64,000 bases of DNA from a bacterium ADurb.Bin236 (GTDB lineage: Bacteria; UBP15; UBA6099): assembly GCA_002069885.1 (NCBI GenBank), contig MWCD01000006.1, positions 1 through 64,000 on the forward strand, read 5' to 3'. The notes beneath the pieces are model-generated. The model had not been told where the DNA came from. It searched no databases and was given only the letters and a program-made list of their open reading frames with translations. Positions 25,098 to 33,643 of this stretch are shown piece by piece; the stretch's first letter is position 1, and each line of letters begins with the position of its first letter. The position numbers and the translations under genes were made by a program.

Positions 25098-25844
25098 ATG
25101 ACTTTTCAGCACATTAAGATAGAGACGCGGGACGCTGTGGCCGTCGTCGTAATAGACAGGCACGAGAGGCGCAACGCCCTCGCCGAGCAGACCATAACCG
25201 AACTCGGAATCGCGTTCGACCAGTTCGCCGCGGACCCCGCTGTGTCCGCCGTTGTCATCACCGGCGCGGGAGACAAAGCGTTCTGTATGGGGGCCGACCT
25301 CGAAGAAGGGTTCGACGCAGCCGGAGACGTCAAAAGCATCGTGCTTGCCGGACAGGCCGTGTTCCAGAAAATCGAGCGGTTCCCCAAGCCGGTGGTCGCA
25401 GCGGTTAACGGATACGCGCTCGGCGGCGGGTTCGAGCTGATGCTCGCGTGCGACATGTCAGTCGTCGCGGACAACGCCCCTCTCGGACAACCCGAATGCG
25501 GTCGCGGAGTCATCCCCGGCTGGGGCGGCACACAGAAAATCCCCCGCATCTGCGGCAAAAACGCCGCCCTAGAACTCTTGCTGCTCGGACACCGCATCCG
25601 GCCAGAAAAAGCCCTTGAACTCGGCCTCATCAACCGCGTCGCCCCTAAAGAAAAAGTCCTCGAAGAAGCCGTCGCCCTCGCCGCCCGGCTCGGACGTCAG
25701 CCCGCCCACGCCGTCGCCCTCATCAAAGACGCCGTCTCCCGCGGACTCGAAACCTCCCTCGACAACGGCCTCGCCATCGAAGCCGATAACTTCGCCAAAG
25801 CCTACGCTCATATAAGCGCGGCAGCAAAAGACGTCAAAGGCTGA
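25098..25844 (+). CDS. Enoyl-CoA hydratase/isomerase family protein
   Basis: 248 residues of the crotonase fold. The oxyanion-hole segments GDKAFCMGADL and NGYALGGGFELMLACD are clear. Both glutamates used by enoyl-CoA hydratases are in place: GGGFE (about residue 117) and QPECGRGVIPGWGGTQ (about residue 137). It therefore probably hydrates trans-2-enoyl-CoAs, though substrate length is unknown. ATG 25098 has CCGGAGG upstream. It may supply the second beta-oxidation step for the acyl-CoA dehydrogenase encoded at 44.5 kb. A family X repeat follows the stop. Confidence 0.92.
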   Translation: MTFQHIKIETRDAVAVVVIDRHERRNALAEQTITELGIAFDQFAADPAVSAVVITGAGDKAFCMGADLEEGFDAAGDVKSIVLAGQAVFQKIERFPKPVVAAVNGYALGGGFELMLACDMSVVADNAPLGQPECGRGVIPGWGGTQKIPRICGKNAALELLLLGHRIRPEKALELGLINRVAPKEKVLEEAVALAARLGRQPAHAVALIKDAVSRGLETSLDNGLAIEADNFAKAYAHISAAAKDVKG

Positions 25845-25854
25845 TTTATAAAAA

Positions 25855-25970
25855 GAGCCTCCGGCGGCCAAAGGGAACCTTTTGAAAAAGGTTCTCTTTG
25901 GAATCTCTCCAAAACTTTTCGATGCGCGGCGAATGATGTCGCTGCGCGACTTCTAATCCGCCGCTCATGC
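25855..25970 (+). repeat. Modular hairpin repeat, intermediate type (family X)
   Basis: Starts 10 bp after the ECH stop. Mini-hairpin GCCTCCGGCGGC, then CCAAAGGGAACC/GGTTCTCTTTGG around TTTTGAAAAA, linker CTCCAAAACTTTTC, and a second GCGCGGCGAA ... CCGCCGC hairpin. The wording is intermediate between the compact and the long types. Confidence 0.75.
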
Positions 25971-26024
25971 GATAATAGTCTGTGAAGACACTTTCATTTG
26001 AAGAAGGCGTGATCTGAGCGAGAG

Positions 26025-26061
26025 TTATGCAAATCTAAAGTTGAACTTTGGATTTGCATAA
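26025..26061. repeat. Long perfect-loop palindrome (18-bp stem)
   Basis: TTATGCAAATCTAAAGTT and AACTTTGGATTTGCATAA pair at 17 of 18 positions around a single G. No T-run follows. It could be an operator, a small-RNA hairpin or a mobile-element remnant. Confidence 0.6.
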
Positions 26062-26116
26062 AATGGGGCGCGCGCGTAATCAGAGCAAAAGCTTTCGCGC
26101 AGGTTTATATACATTT

Positions 26117-26153
26117 ACAACACCCCCAAAGCAAGTTTGGGGGTGGCACCCGG
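26117..26153. repeat. CCCCCAAA/TTTGGGGG palindromic repeat
   Basis: CCCCCAAAGCAAGTTTGGGG and a GGTGGCACC tail; second copy of the unit at 17743-17775. Confidence 0.7.
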
Positions 26154-26214
26154 ACGTTCGTATCTTTTTCAACAGCGCCATTACCACGAATACTCAGCCA
26201 GTGAAAACGCACAA

Positions 26215-26324
26215 TTTGGAGTGCGGCGATTCATCGCCGCTCTGTAAACAGGCGATTTATCGCCTGTATTTGAAGCGACTGAAGTCGCTTCTATGAAAGC
26301 GGCGATGAATCGCCGCACTCCAAA
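26215..26324. repeat. 110-bp cloverleaf palindrome
   Basis: Outer arms 26215-26240 and 26299-26324 are a perfect 26-bp inverted repeat, each arm itself containing a GGCGATTCATCGCC-type palindrome. The interior holds two further perfect hairpins, ACAGGCGAT/ATCGCCTGT (26248-26267) and GAAGCGACT/AGTCGCTTC (26272-26291). No coding frame. A half copy is at 18001-18026. Confidence 0.85.
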
Positions 26325-26689
26325 ATTAGGCTTCATGCGCTAAATACTCATTAAACAAATATGCCGGCTGGACTAACTGAGTTTCAGGGATAATCAGGTT
26401 TTCTTTTTGCCGTAATTTCCGAAGCGAAAACCTTTTTTAATCCTTCTTTCTCTTTCCTTTTATCATGATCGCGGATTCATGTTAGATAATCGGGGTTTCC
26501 TGAAAGAGGGTTTAAAGCGTGTTTTATGTGGTTATTCAAAAGTCTTTTCTATGGCAATAATTTAAAGGAACATGGTGAGTCGATAAACATTCTGTGGCGG
26601 AGTCGTGCTTTTCTTGGAACCGAAAAGGTGGACAACGAGGTCTTTTTCGCAAAAGCGGGAAATGAAAACACGGAGCGCTTTGACTTTAA

Positions 26690-26840
26690 AAAGTGTTAAC
26701 AAGGGAGATGTTGAAAACTTGTCGGCATAATGACGCGCAAACTACCGTGATTATGAATTTTTTGCTGATAAAACGAAAAAATGTTGAAAATGCGTCTCAA
26801 CAGCGCCAGTTTATACACAACTTTTCAACATTTCCACAAA
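26690..26840. promoter_or_regulatory. Cluster of DnaA-box-like 9-mers
   Basis: TTATACACA (26811-26819, a recognised DnaA-box form), TTTTCAACA (26822-26830) and ATTTCCACA (26830-26838) lie head to tail in one orientation. TGTTGAAAA, the reverse complement of the middle unit, occurs at 26709-26717 and 26782-26790. The surrounding 26340-27160 stretch is AT-rich and has no gene I can support. Confidence 0.4.
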
Positions 26841-27176
26841 AAGGCATGTTTGTTTACAAAAAACTGCGTGTTAAAGTTCTATTCAAAAAACCTATACAAT
26901 CCCAATTTGTGAAGCACGGAAGCGCAGCGGGCCGCGTATGCGGCAAAGGGGTATTAAGCATACAAAAACTTTGAAAGCCGCGAAATCCGGCGCATTTTGA
27001 TTATCGCAAATAAACGCTTAAACAAGGGCCGCAAGCGTGTGTTTTTAGGGGCCGCAAAACACGGCAAATTAAATTTATAACGCAAAGACAAGCGCGGACG
27101 GATATTGTATTATTTTGTTGTACTGCAAAACTCAATATTTTGAAAACATGATTGTTGCGGCATGGAGGACGGCGAG

Positions 27177-29468
27177 ATGAAGGTAACCAAAGACAGATAC
27201 AGCTTAAAGATAGACGGGAAAAGAGTTTTTATATGGAGCGGAGCGCTTCATTATTACAGGCTGCCTGAGCCGGGGCAGTGGAAGAAGATTCTCAAGCTGA
27301 TGAAGGATGCGGGGCTGAACGCGGTGGATGTGTACTTTCCGTGGAACTATCACAGCGAAAAGGAGGGAAAGTACGATTTCACGGGGAACAGGGATGTTGA
27401 AAGGCTGATGGACGAGGTCGAGGAAGCGGGGTTGTATCTGATCGCGCGGCCGGGGCCGTATATATGTTCTGAGATAGACGCCGGGGGGTTGCCCGCGTGG
27501 CTGCTGGCGAAGCCGGCTCCTGTTCTGCGCTGCCGGGCGGACGGGAAAGTGGTTTATGACGAAATCTACATGCAATATGTGAGGGAATGGTGGGAGAGGA
27601 TAACGCCGAGGATAGCGCGCCGGAAGAACCTTATACTTTTTCAGGCTGAGAACGAGTTCAACCTGCTGCCGCATCTTAAGGGGCCGATGTCGACAATTGT
27701 GACGCAGATAAGGAAATACGATTCCTCGTTGTTGTTCAAGCTGGCGAATTCGGACGCGTTTAATTTCTTGAATTACAAGATTTTGCCCAAGCTGTCGCGC
27801 CAGACGTCGGAAAACTCGGAGCCGAATCCGTATATAGCGAAGCTTTGCGAATGGTCGAGGGAAATGGGCATCGAGGTTCCCATCTTTCATAACGACATAC
27901 TGAGTTGCGGAGAGAGGCAGACGGATGTCGATATGATGGCTATAGACGACTATCCGATAAACGATTTTTTCTCGGATTGGAGAGACAAGAGGCATATATT
28001 CGCGAAGACGGACATCATAGAGGAGGGACATGAGGCGTTTAAGAGGGACGAGCCTATCTTCGCCGCCGAATTTCAGTCGAGCTGGTTCGATTCTTGGGGA
28101 GGTCCGGGATACGACAGCGTAAGGGCGTTGCTGGGGACGGACCAGTTGGATTTGGCCACGAAGTCGGTTCTGGCCCAGAGGGCGACGCTGATCAACTATT
28201 TCTTATTCGCGGGCGGGGTCACATGGGGATATCTGGGCAGCCCGGACGTTTATACGTCGCATGACATGGCGGCTCCGATATCGGAATGCGGGCAGGCGAC
28301 GGAGCGGTGGCATGTCGTAAAATGGCTGATAGATGAAGTGACCGCGCTGGGCGAGGATTTCCTTGAAACGGAGACCGTGGAAGGGGTAGAGCATCGACCG
28401 TCGAGGGTTTTCTGCAAGGTTCGGAAATCCAAAAGATTCAAATATATATTCATTCGCAACACGGGAGGCCCGGATGCGCGCGTGAAAGTGTCAGGTTGCG
28501 AGGATTATTTCCGGCTGGGTCGCGCGGAGATGAAGATTATCGTGACGGATCATGCGGGGAGAGTGGTGAAGAAGATAGAGCCGTTTGACGCTGGGAGTGT
28601 TGCGGCGAGGGAGGCGGCGAGGCTTGAGTTGCCGGCGCTTGAGAAGTGGACGGTTTCGGGGGCGTCGCCGCAGCTTGATTTGACGTATGACGATTCGGGG
28701 TGGCAGCAGTTGGACGGGCGCAAGAGGCTCGACCTAGACGCGCTCGGCATTCACTACGGATACTGCTGGTTTAGAGGGACGTACAAGGGGCGTTTGTCGA
28801 AGATAGTGATAGACGTGAGGCATTGTTTCACGGTATATGTGAACGGCAAGCTGGCCGCGACGAGGGATAATTTCAGGAACACATCGGGTGTGGGCGACGA
28901 TGTGCCGGAGACGTTCGAGATACCGATACATCACGAATATCAGCAGGGCGGAAAGAATGTCATCGTGATAGTGGTGGAGAGTCTGGGCCACAACAAGGAT
29001 TTCGAGAACGACGCGCGCAACCCGCGAGGAATAGTGTCGCTCAAGTGTGTAGGGGCAAAGGTGGCATGGAGGTATCGTGGGGGGCTGCTTGAAGGTGAGG
29101 AGGGGCTATGCCCGGTTCTGCCGAAGAAGTCCTTCAGTTCCTGTAAACCGAAAGCAAAAATCGCGTTGCCGCATTTTTGGGAACCCGAAAACGAAGGCGT
29201 TGCGCTGTATGAAACGACATTTGACTTGAATATTGACGAGGCGGAACCTGCGCCTGTGTCTCTGGAGTTGCAGGAGGCGTTCAGCAAGGCGAATATCTAT
29301 GTGAACGGGTATCTGATGGGGAGGTACTGGCACGAGAAAGGGCCGCAGAAGAGGTTTTATCTGCCGTGGGGGATAATGAATCCGAAAGGGTCGAATCATA
29401 TCGCGATAGCGGTGTGGAAGAGGTGGGAAGCGGGCGGGCTAGGAAAGGTGTCGCTGGTTTGCTGTTGA
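27177..29468 (+). CDS. Glycoside hydrolase family 35 (beta-galactosidase-like)
   Basis: 763 residues. The N-terminal TIM barrel shows IWSGALHYYRLP, DAGLNAVDVYFPWNYH, RPGPYICSEIDAGGLPAWLL. The acid/base Glu is E160 in QAENEF, and the nucleophile is E298 in FAAEFQSSWFDSWGG, both in GH35 positions. C-terminal beta-sandwich domains follow, with carbohydrate-binding-like segments (NIYVNGYLMGRYW). There is no signal peptide, so it probably acts in the cytoplasm on imported oligosaccharides. ATG 27177 is preferred: GGAGG lies just before it, whereas ATG 27162 would include the ribosome site. Confidence 0.92.
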   Translation: MKVTKDRYSLKIDGKRVFIWSGALHYYRLPEPGQWKKILKLMKDAGLNAVDVYFPWNYHSEKEGKYDFTGNRDVERLMDEVEEAGLYLIARPGPYICSEIDAGGLPAWLLAKPAPVLRCRADGKVVYDEIYMQYVREWWERITPRIARRKNLILFQAENEFNLLPHLKGPMSTIVTQIRKYDSSLLFKLANSDAFNFLNYKILPKLSRQTSENSEPNPYIAKLCEWSREMGIEVPIFHNDILSCGERQTDVDMMAIDDYPINDFFSDWRDKRHIFAKTDIIEEGHEAFKRDEPIFAAEFQSSWFDSWGGPGYDSVRALLGTDQLDLATKSVLAQRATLINYFLFAGGVTWGYLGSPDVYTSHDMAAPISECGQATERWHVVKWLIDEVTALGEDFLETETVEGVEHRPSRVFCKVRKSKRFKYIFIRNTGGPDARVKVSGCEDYFRLGRAEMKIIVTDHAGRVVKKIEPFDAGSVAAREAARLELPALEKWTVSGASPQLDLTYDDSGWQQLDGRKRLDLDALGIHYGYCWFRGTYKGRLSKIVIDVRHCFTVYVNGKLAATRDNFRNTSGVGDDVPETFEIPIHHEYQQGGKNVIVIVVESLGHNKDFENDARNPRGIVSLKCVGAKVAWRYRGGLLEGEEGLCPVLPKKSFSSCKPKAKIALPHFWEPENEGVALYETTFDLNIDEAEPAPVSLELQEAFSKANIYVNGYLMGRYWHEKGPQKRFYLPWGIMNPKGSNHIAIAVWKRWEAGGLGKVSLVCC

Positions 29469-29587
29469 GAGGCGAATGCGCGCGGGGGATGTTTTTACCA
29501 CAAAGATACGAAGACACAAAGAAGAAAGAGGGAAGATGAAAGAGCGGGAAATATGGATTGGAGATGAAACGCGGGGGCTTGTTCGGT

Positions 29588-29593
29588 TATAAT
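29588..29593 (+). promoter_or_regulatory. -10 box before the MerR-like gene
   Basis: Exact TATAAT about 90 bp upstream of ATG 29682. No clear -35 box at 17 bp. Confidence 0.35.
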
Positions 29594-29681
29594 ACACGAC
29601 ATCTCAATAGAGGCGCGCGGAGGCCTGACAAGCGGAACGCGGCGGGGGCGGGCCGGGGCGCGCGAACGGAGTGTAATCGGT

Positions 29682-30680
29682 ATGTCCGGCGGACAGGATT
29701 TATTCACACTTAAAGATATAGCACAGAGGTTGAATCTTCCGGAGAGCACGCTCAGGAAGTACAGGGACGCGTATCCGCAGTTCATACCGTATGTCGGCTC
29801 GGGGCGCGAAAAGAGGTACAGGGCGGAGGCCGAAGAGGTGTTCAAGGCTATCCGGGAGCGGAGGGTGGACAGGCATCTTTCTTGGGAGGACACCGAGAGC
29901 GAGCTGGCGGACATTTTTCCGATGAATCCGGATGAGCTTGTGAAGAGGGCAGCGGTGAGCGAGGAGGAGGCGAACATCTTCATCGAGAAGATGGATAGAG
30001 CGGTGGCCAAGTTGTCCGAGCAGGCGCAGAGGCAGGAGTTTATCGTGACGACGCTGGCGAATGAATTGATAAGGATAAGGGAAATAGTGGAGAAGCTGGC
30101 GCCTGCCGCCGACGATATCAAACAGACGCGAAAGATGACATATAGTTTCAACGAGTCGGCGTTGAGGATGCTGAAGCAGGGACAGGACGGGATGGCGAAG
30201 GCACTGGATATGCTGGAGAGGACGCAGGGGGCGATATATTACATTCCGGGAGAGGTCGCGTCCCGGCTTGAGAAGATGTCGGGGCAGGGCGGGGCGGCGA
30301 AGCCGTCGCTGCGGGCGCCGGAACCGAGGCGTCCGGACATAGAGATAAATCCCGCGCCGGCGGCACCGGTTCTGGAACCGTCCGCAATCGCGCCTCCGGC
30401 CTCGGCCATCGGCGGCCTCAAGGATGAGTTGCGAAAAAGGGACGAGGAGTTGAGGAAAAAAGACGAGGAGGCAGCGAGGTTCAGGGAGTTGTACGTGCGC
30501 GCGAAACGCGAGGCGGAGAAGTTGAAGGATGATCTCCGAAAGAAGACCGTGGGGGATATTTACGGCAAGGCGGAGCCGAAGAAGTCCGCCGCGTCCGCGC
30601 CGCCCGCAATCGAGCCCGCAGACAGCGAAAAGGGCGGCAAGTTTTTCTTCAAAGGCCGCAAGAAAAAAGGCGATGTTTAA
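29682..30680 (+). CDS. MerR-like DNA-binding protein with coiled coil
   Basis: 332 residues. The N-terminal MerR-type HTH reads LFTLKDIAQRLNLPESTLRKYRD and continues with a wing (GSGREKRYRAEAEEVFKAI). A helical middle (about residues 100-190) follows, then a Pro/Ala linker and a strongly charged coiled coil (about 245-290, repeated KDEE/RKRDEEL). The end is basic (FFKGRKKKGDV). No effector domain is seen. The build resembles nucleoid or chromosome-anchoring proteins such as RacA more than metal-sensing MerR proteins; this is inference from architecture. It lies alone on its strand, with a long-form repeat 50 bp after its stop. Confidence 0.75.
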   Translation: MSGGQDLFTLKDIAQRLNLPESTLRKYRDAYPQFIPYVGSGREKRYRAEAEEVFKAIRERRVDRHLSWEDTESELADIFPMNPDELVKRAAVSEEEANIFIEKMDRAVAKLSEQAQRQEFIVTTLANELIRIREIVEKLAPAADDIKQTRKMTYSFNESALRMLKQGQDGMAKALDMLERTQGAIYYIPGEVASRLEKMSGQGGAAKPSLRAPEPRRPDIEINPAPAAPVLEPSAIAPPASAIGGLKDELRKRDEELRKKDEEAARFRELYVRAKREAEKLKDDLRKKTVGDIYGKAEPKKSAASAPPAIEPADSEKGGKFFFKGRKKKGDV

Positions 30681-30728
30681 GGCGTTTTAGAGGCGGGGAA
30701 AGAGAAGAAGAAGGAAGGGGAGGGGGAG

Positions 30729-31010
30729 TTAAGAGAAAACTTTTGAAAAAGTTTTCCCTTAAAATCCCTTTCAAAACGTTTCAATGCGCGCGGCGAAGCA
30801 GGCGCGTTCGCGCCTGCGCTTCGCCGCGCTTATGTGAAAAGATATTGCGAAAAGGTTTTCAAAGGATTCTAGTTCATAAATGACTTTATATGGGACGTCG
30901 GGATGGAAGCGCGTTGGCGATTCTATCCCGACGGCCAGTGAAACGTTTTGAAGAGAATCCAAAGAGAAACTTTTTTAAAAGTTTCTCTTTGGCTGCAGGA
31001 GGCGCTGCTG
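30729..31010 (+). repeat. Long-form repeat with terminal inverted repeats (family X, long type)
   Basis: Best uninterrupted long copy, about 280 bp. The left end GAGAAAACTTTTGAAAAAGT...CCCTTTCAAAACGTTTC is mirrored at the right by GAAACGTTTTGAAGAGAATCC and CAAAGAGAAACTTTTT...AAGTTTCTCTTTGG, giving imperfect inverted ends of about 55 bp. The middle has a GC-rich hairpin (GCGCGGCGAAGC ... GCTTCGCCGCGC) and a CGTCGGGA/TCCCGACG hairpin. Confidence 0.8.
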
Positions 31011-31043
31011 AAACGGCTATGTTTGATGATGCTTCCGATGTCG

Positions 31044-32024
31044 TTATTTCAAATCGAGGAACTCTTTGACGATGTTGTTGAATGTTTCGGGTTGTTCTTC
31101 CTGAGGGCAGTGTCCGCACTTGGGGATGATGACGAGTTTCGAGCCGGGGAGTTTGCGGGCGAAGACGGAGGCGATGGCGGAGCTTATAAGGCGGTCTTTC
31201 TCGCCCCAGATGATAAGGACGGGGGCTTTCACGCGGGAGAAATCATCGTCAGTAAAGGCCGTGATGTTGTTAATCGTCGTTGCCGCGGCGCGCGTTTGGC
31301 CGACCGTCCGGAACGGCAGCATGTACATCTGGGCTTTTTCCGATGATGCGACGGATTTGTCGTGGAATATCATTCGCTTGAGTATGAATTTCACTGTCGC
31401 CGGGTTGTTGAGGCTGGACATCAGGCTGTTCACGCCGGGGGTGGAAATGAGTTTGAAGCCCCAGAAGTGGTCGCTTTTCACGCCCGCGCTGTCGACGAGG
31501 ACGATTTTATCCACTCGGTCGGGGTAGTCTGCGGCGAACCGGATAGCCACGCCGCCGCCCATCGAGTTGCCGATCAGCGTCGCGCGCCGGACGCCTTTCT
31601 TGTCCAGCAACTGGAGCATGGAGGAGGCGAACAAGGGATAGCCGTAGTCGGCGTCTGCGGGTTTATCGCTGAAGCCGAAGCCGGGGAGGTCGGGAACGAT
31701 GACGCGCCGGCTCTTTGAAAGTTCGGGGACGTTGCCGTTCCACGTGTAGCCCCACGCGGCGAAGCCGTGTATCAGAAGCAGGGCAGGCTCCCCTTTGCCC
31801 GTTTCTTGAACGCGCAGGGTCAGGCCGTTGTCGAGCGCCACGAATTCGCCGAATGGAGCGGCTTCGCGCGGCTGAAGCTTTTCAGTTTTATGGACTAGCG
31901 GAAATATGAGCGCGAACAGCAGAAGCGCCAGAGCGGCGGCGGCGCATATCTTGACTGTTTTCTTCGCTTTTGACAAGAAACCGCCGGAGTTGGATTTTTT
32001 GCCCTTCTTTTTTTTCGCCGCCAT
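31044..32024 (-). CDS. Membrane-anchored alpha/beta hydrolase
   Basis: 326 residues. A Lys-rich start (AAKKKKGKK) precedes one membrane helix (about residues 26-45), then an alpha/beta-hydrolase fold. LLIHGFAAWGYTW carries the oxyanion loop, GNSMGGG the nucleophile Ser, WGEKDRL the acid, and CGHCPQEEQP the His. Relatives include esterases and C-C hydrolases, so the substrate is open. It probably faces the periplasm. It lies 102 bp downstream of the NCS2 permease on the same strand. Confidence 0.87.
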   Translation of the reverse strand: MAAKKKKGKKSNSGGFLSKAKKTVKICAAAALALLLFALIFPLVHKTEKLQPREAAPFGEFVALDNGLTLRVQETGKGEPALLLIHGFAAWGYTWNGNVPELSKSRRVIVPDLPGFGFSDKPADADYGYPLFASSMLQLLDKKGVRRATLIGNSMGGGVAIRFAADYPDRVDKIVLVDSAGVKSDHFWGFKLISTPGVNSLMSSLNNPATVKFILKRMIFHDKSVASSEKAQMYMLPFRTVGQTRAAATTINNITAFTDDDFSRVKAPVLIIWGEKDRLISSAIASVFARKLPGSKLVIIPKCGHCPQEEQPETFNNIVKEFLDLK

Positions 32025-32125
32025 CTTTGTTGGTCGCCTCTTTCAGAATTTCCCCGCGAGGTCCGGCTGGAATGTCCGCCGGAGTGACGCGGAGGGAGCG
32101 CGCCGCGCGCGCCGTTTCGCCTATT

Positions 32126-33493
32126 CTACGCTCCAAGCCCTGAAAGCGCGACTATGTGGAAAATAAAAAGCGCTGCGAGGGCGTACGCTATCCAGTGAAG
32201 CTTGCGCCAAGAGCCTGAGACTATCATCAGGAAAGCGTATGAGATGAAGCCGAAGGCGATGCCGTCGGCGATGCTCATGGTGAGCGGGATTCCGGCGATG
32301 ATAAGGAATGAAGGGATGGACTCGCGGTAGTCGTCCCAGTTGACGCGAACGGCTCCGCCGCACATCATGACGCCCACAAGAATGAGGACAGGCGCGGTGA
32401 TGGCGGAGCAGCCGGTGACCATGCGCATGAGCGGCTCGATGAACATGGCAAGAAGGAAGAGGACGCCGACAACCGCGGCGGTGAGTCCGGTGCGGCCGCC
32501 GTGCTGGATGCCCGCCGCGCTCTCCACATAGCTGGTGACGGTGGAGGTTCCGGCGAGCGCGCCCGCGACAGTCGACACGGAGTCCGCTACGAGCGCCCGC
32601 CCTATCCTCGGCATATTCCCTTTCTCGTCCATCAGGTTAGCCTGTCTGGCTACCCCGACGAACGTGCCCACCGAGTCGAAAAAGTCCATTATCACGAAGA
32701 CGGCTATGATCGCGCCGAGGCCGACCTTTAGCGCGCCGAGTATGTCCAGCTTGAAAGCGACGTTCCCAAGCGCGGCGAAATCGGGGACGCTGAACGCGCC
32801 GGAGAAGCTTGTTTTGCCGAGCAGGAGGGCGGTGGCTGCCGCCGCCGCTATGCCGGCTATAAGCCCGCCGCTGATTCGTCGAGCGAGGAAGAGACCCGCG
32901 ACCGCCAGCCCGACCAACGCTATGGCGGCGTCGGGCGTCGTCATGTCCCCCATCTTCACAAGAGCGCCGGGAGAGGGATGCTTGACTATGAATCCCGCGC
33001 TCGAAAGCCCGATGGTGGCTATTAGCAGGCCGATGCCGACCGCGATGGCGCTTTTTAGCGAATCAGGAATGGAGTTAACGACTGCTTCGCGGATCCGCAA
33101 CATGGATATGATTGTGCAGATGACTCCGGAAATAAAGATGACTCCGAGCGCGGCCTGCCAGCTCACAGCCGTCCCGACCGAAATGAAACCCGCCACGATG
33201 AGGCCGTAGAAAAAGTTTTCGCCCATCCCGGGGGCGAGCGCTATGGGGTAGTTGGCGACAAACGCCATGAAAAAACAGGCGAACGCGGAAGCGATGCATG
33301 TCGCCAGCATCACCCCGGTTTTGTCCATGAATTCAACGCCGGGCGGTTTGCCGGGGCCGAGAAACTCTCCGCTCAGCACTGCGGGCTGCACGAAAATTAT
33401 GTAAGCCATAGTGAAGAAAGTCGTGAGTCCCGCGACAATTTCCACTCCGGCCCTCGTGTTGTTTTGATTGAGCTTGAAAATCCGGTCTAGCAT
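32126..33493 (-). CDS. NCS2-type purine permease (AzgA-like adenine/guanine/hypoxanthine transporter)
   Basis: 455 residues with about 12-14 membrane segments. Family marks are the N-terminal NTRAGVEIVAGLTTFFTMAYIIFVQP, then YPIALAPGMGENFF, the DFFDSVGTFVGVARQANLMDE block and the TVTSYVESAAGIQHGGRTGLTA block. These are characteristic of the AzgA/GhxP subgroup, which imports purine bases with protons. ATG 33493 is chosen for the AAGGAGG site upstream; 33 extra codons upstream are unconserved. No purine-catabolic genes are adjacent and no purine riboswitch is evident in its leader. Confidence 0.93.
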   Translation of the reverse strand: MLDRIFKLNQNNTRAGVEIVAGLTTFFTMAYIIFVQPAVLSGEFLGPGKPPGVEFMDKTGVMLATCIASAFACFFMAFVANYPIALAPGMGENFFYGLIVAGFISVGTAVSWQAALGVIFISGVICTIISMLRIREAVVNSIPDSLKSAIAVGIGLLIATIGLSSAGFIVKHPSPGALVKMGDMTTPDAAIALVGLAVAGLFLARRISGGLIAGIAAAAATALLLGKTSFSGAFSVPDFAALGNVAFKLDILGALKVGLGAIIAVFVIMDFFDSVGTFVGVARQANLMDEKGNMPRIGRALVADSVSTVAGALAGTSTVTSYVESAAGIQHGGRTGLTAAVVGVLFLLAMFIEPLMRMVTGCSAITAPVLILVGVMMCGGAVRVNWDDYRESIPSFLIIAGIPLTMSIADGIAFGFISYAFLMIVSGSWRKLHWIAYALAALFIFHIVALSGLGA

Positions 33494-33643
33494 GGCGTCG
33501 GCCTCCTTGAGGACGGCCCGCGCCGGGAACCGCGCGAGAAGCGGCTTCCGCCGCGGCGACTCCATTCTAGTTCTCTGAAAACGCCGGGTCAAGCCGAGAG
33601 CGCTGTCGCCGCGCCCGTCGAAACCCGCTTAGCGATATTCGCA

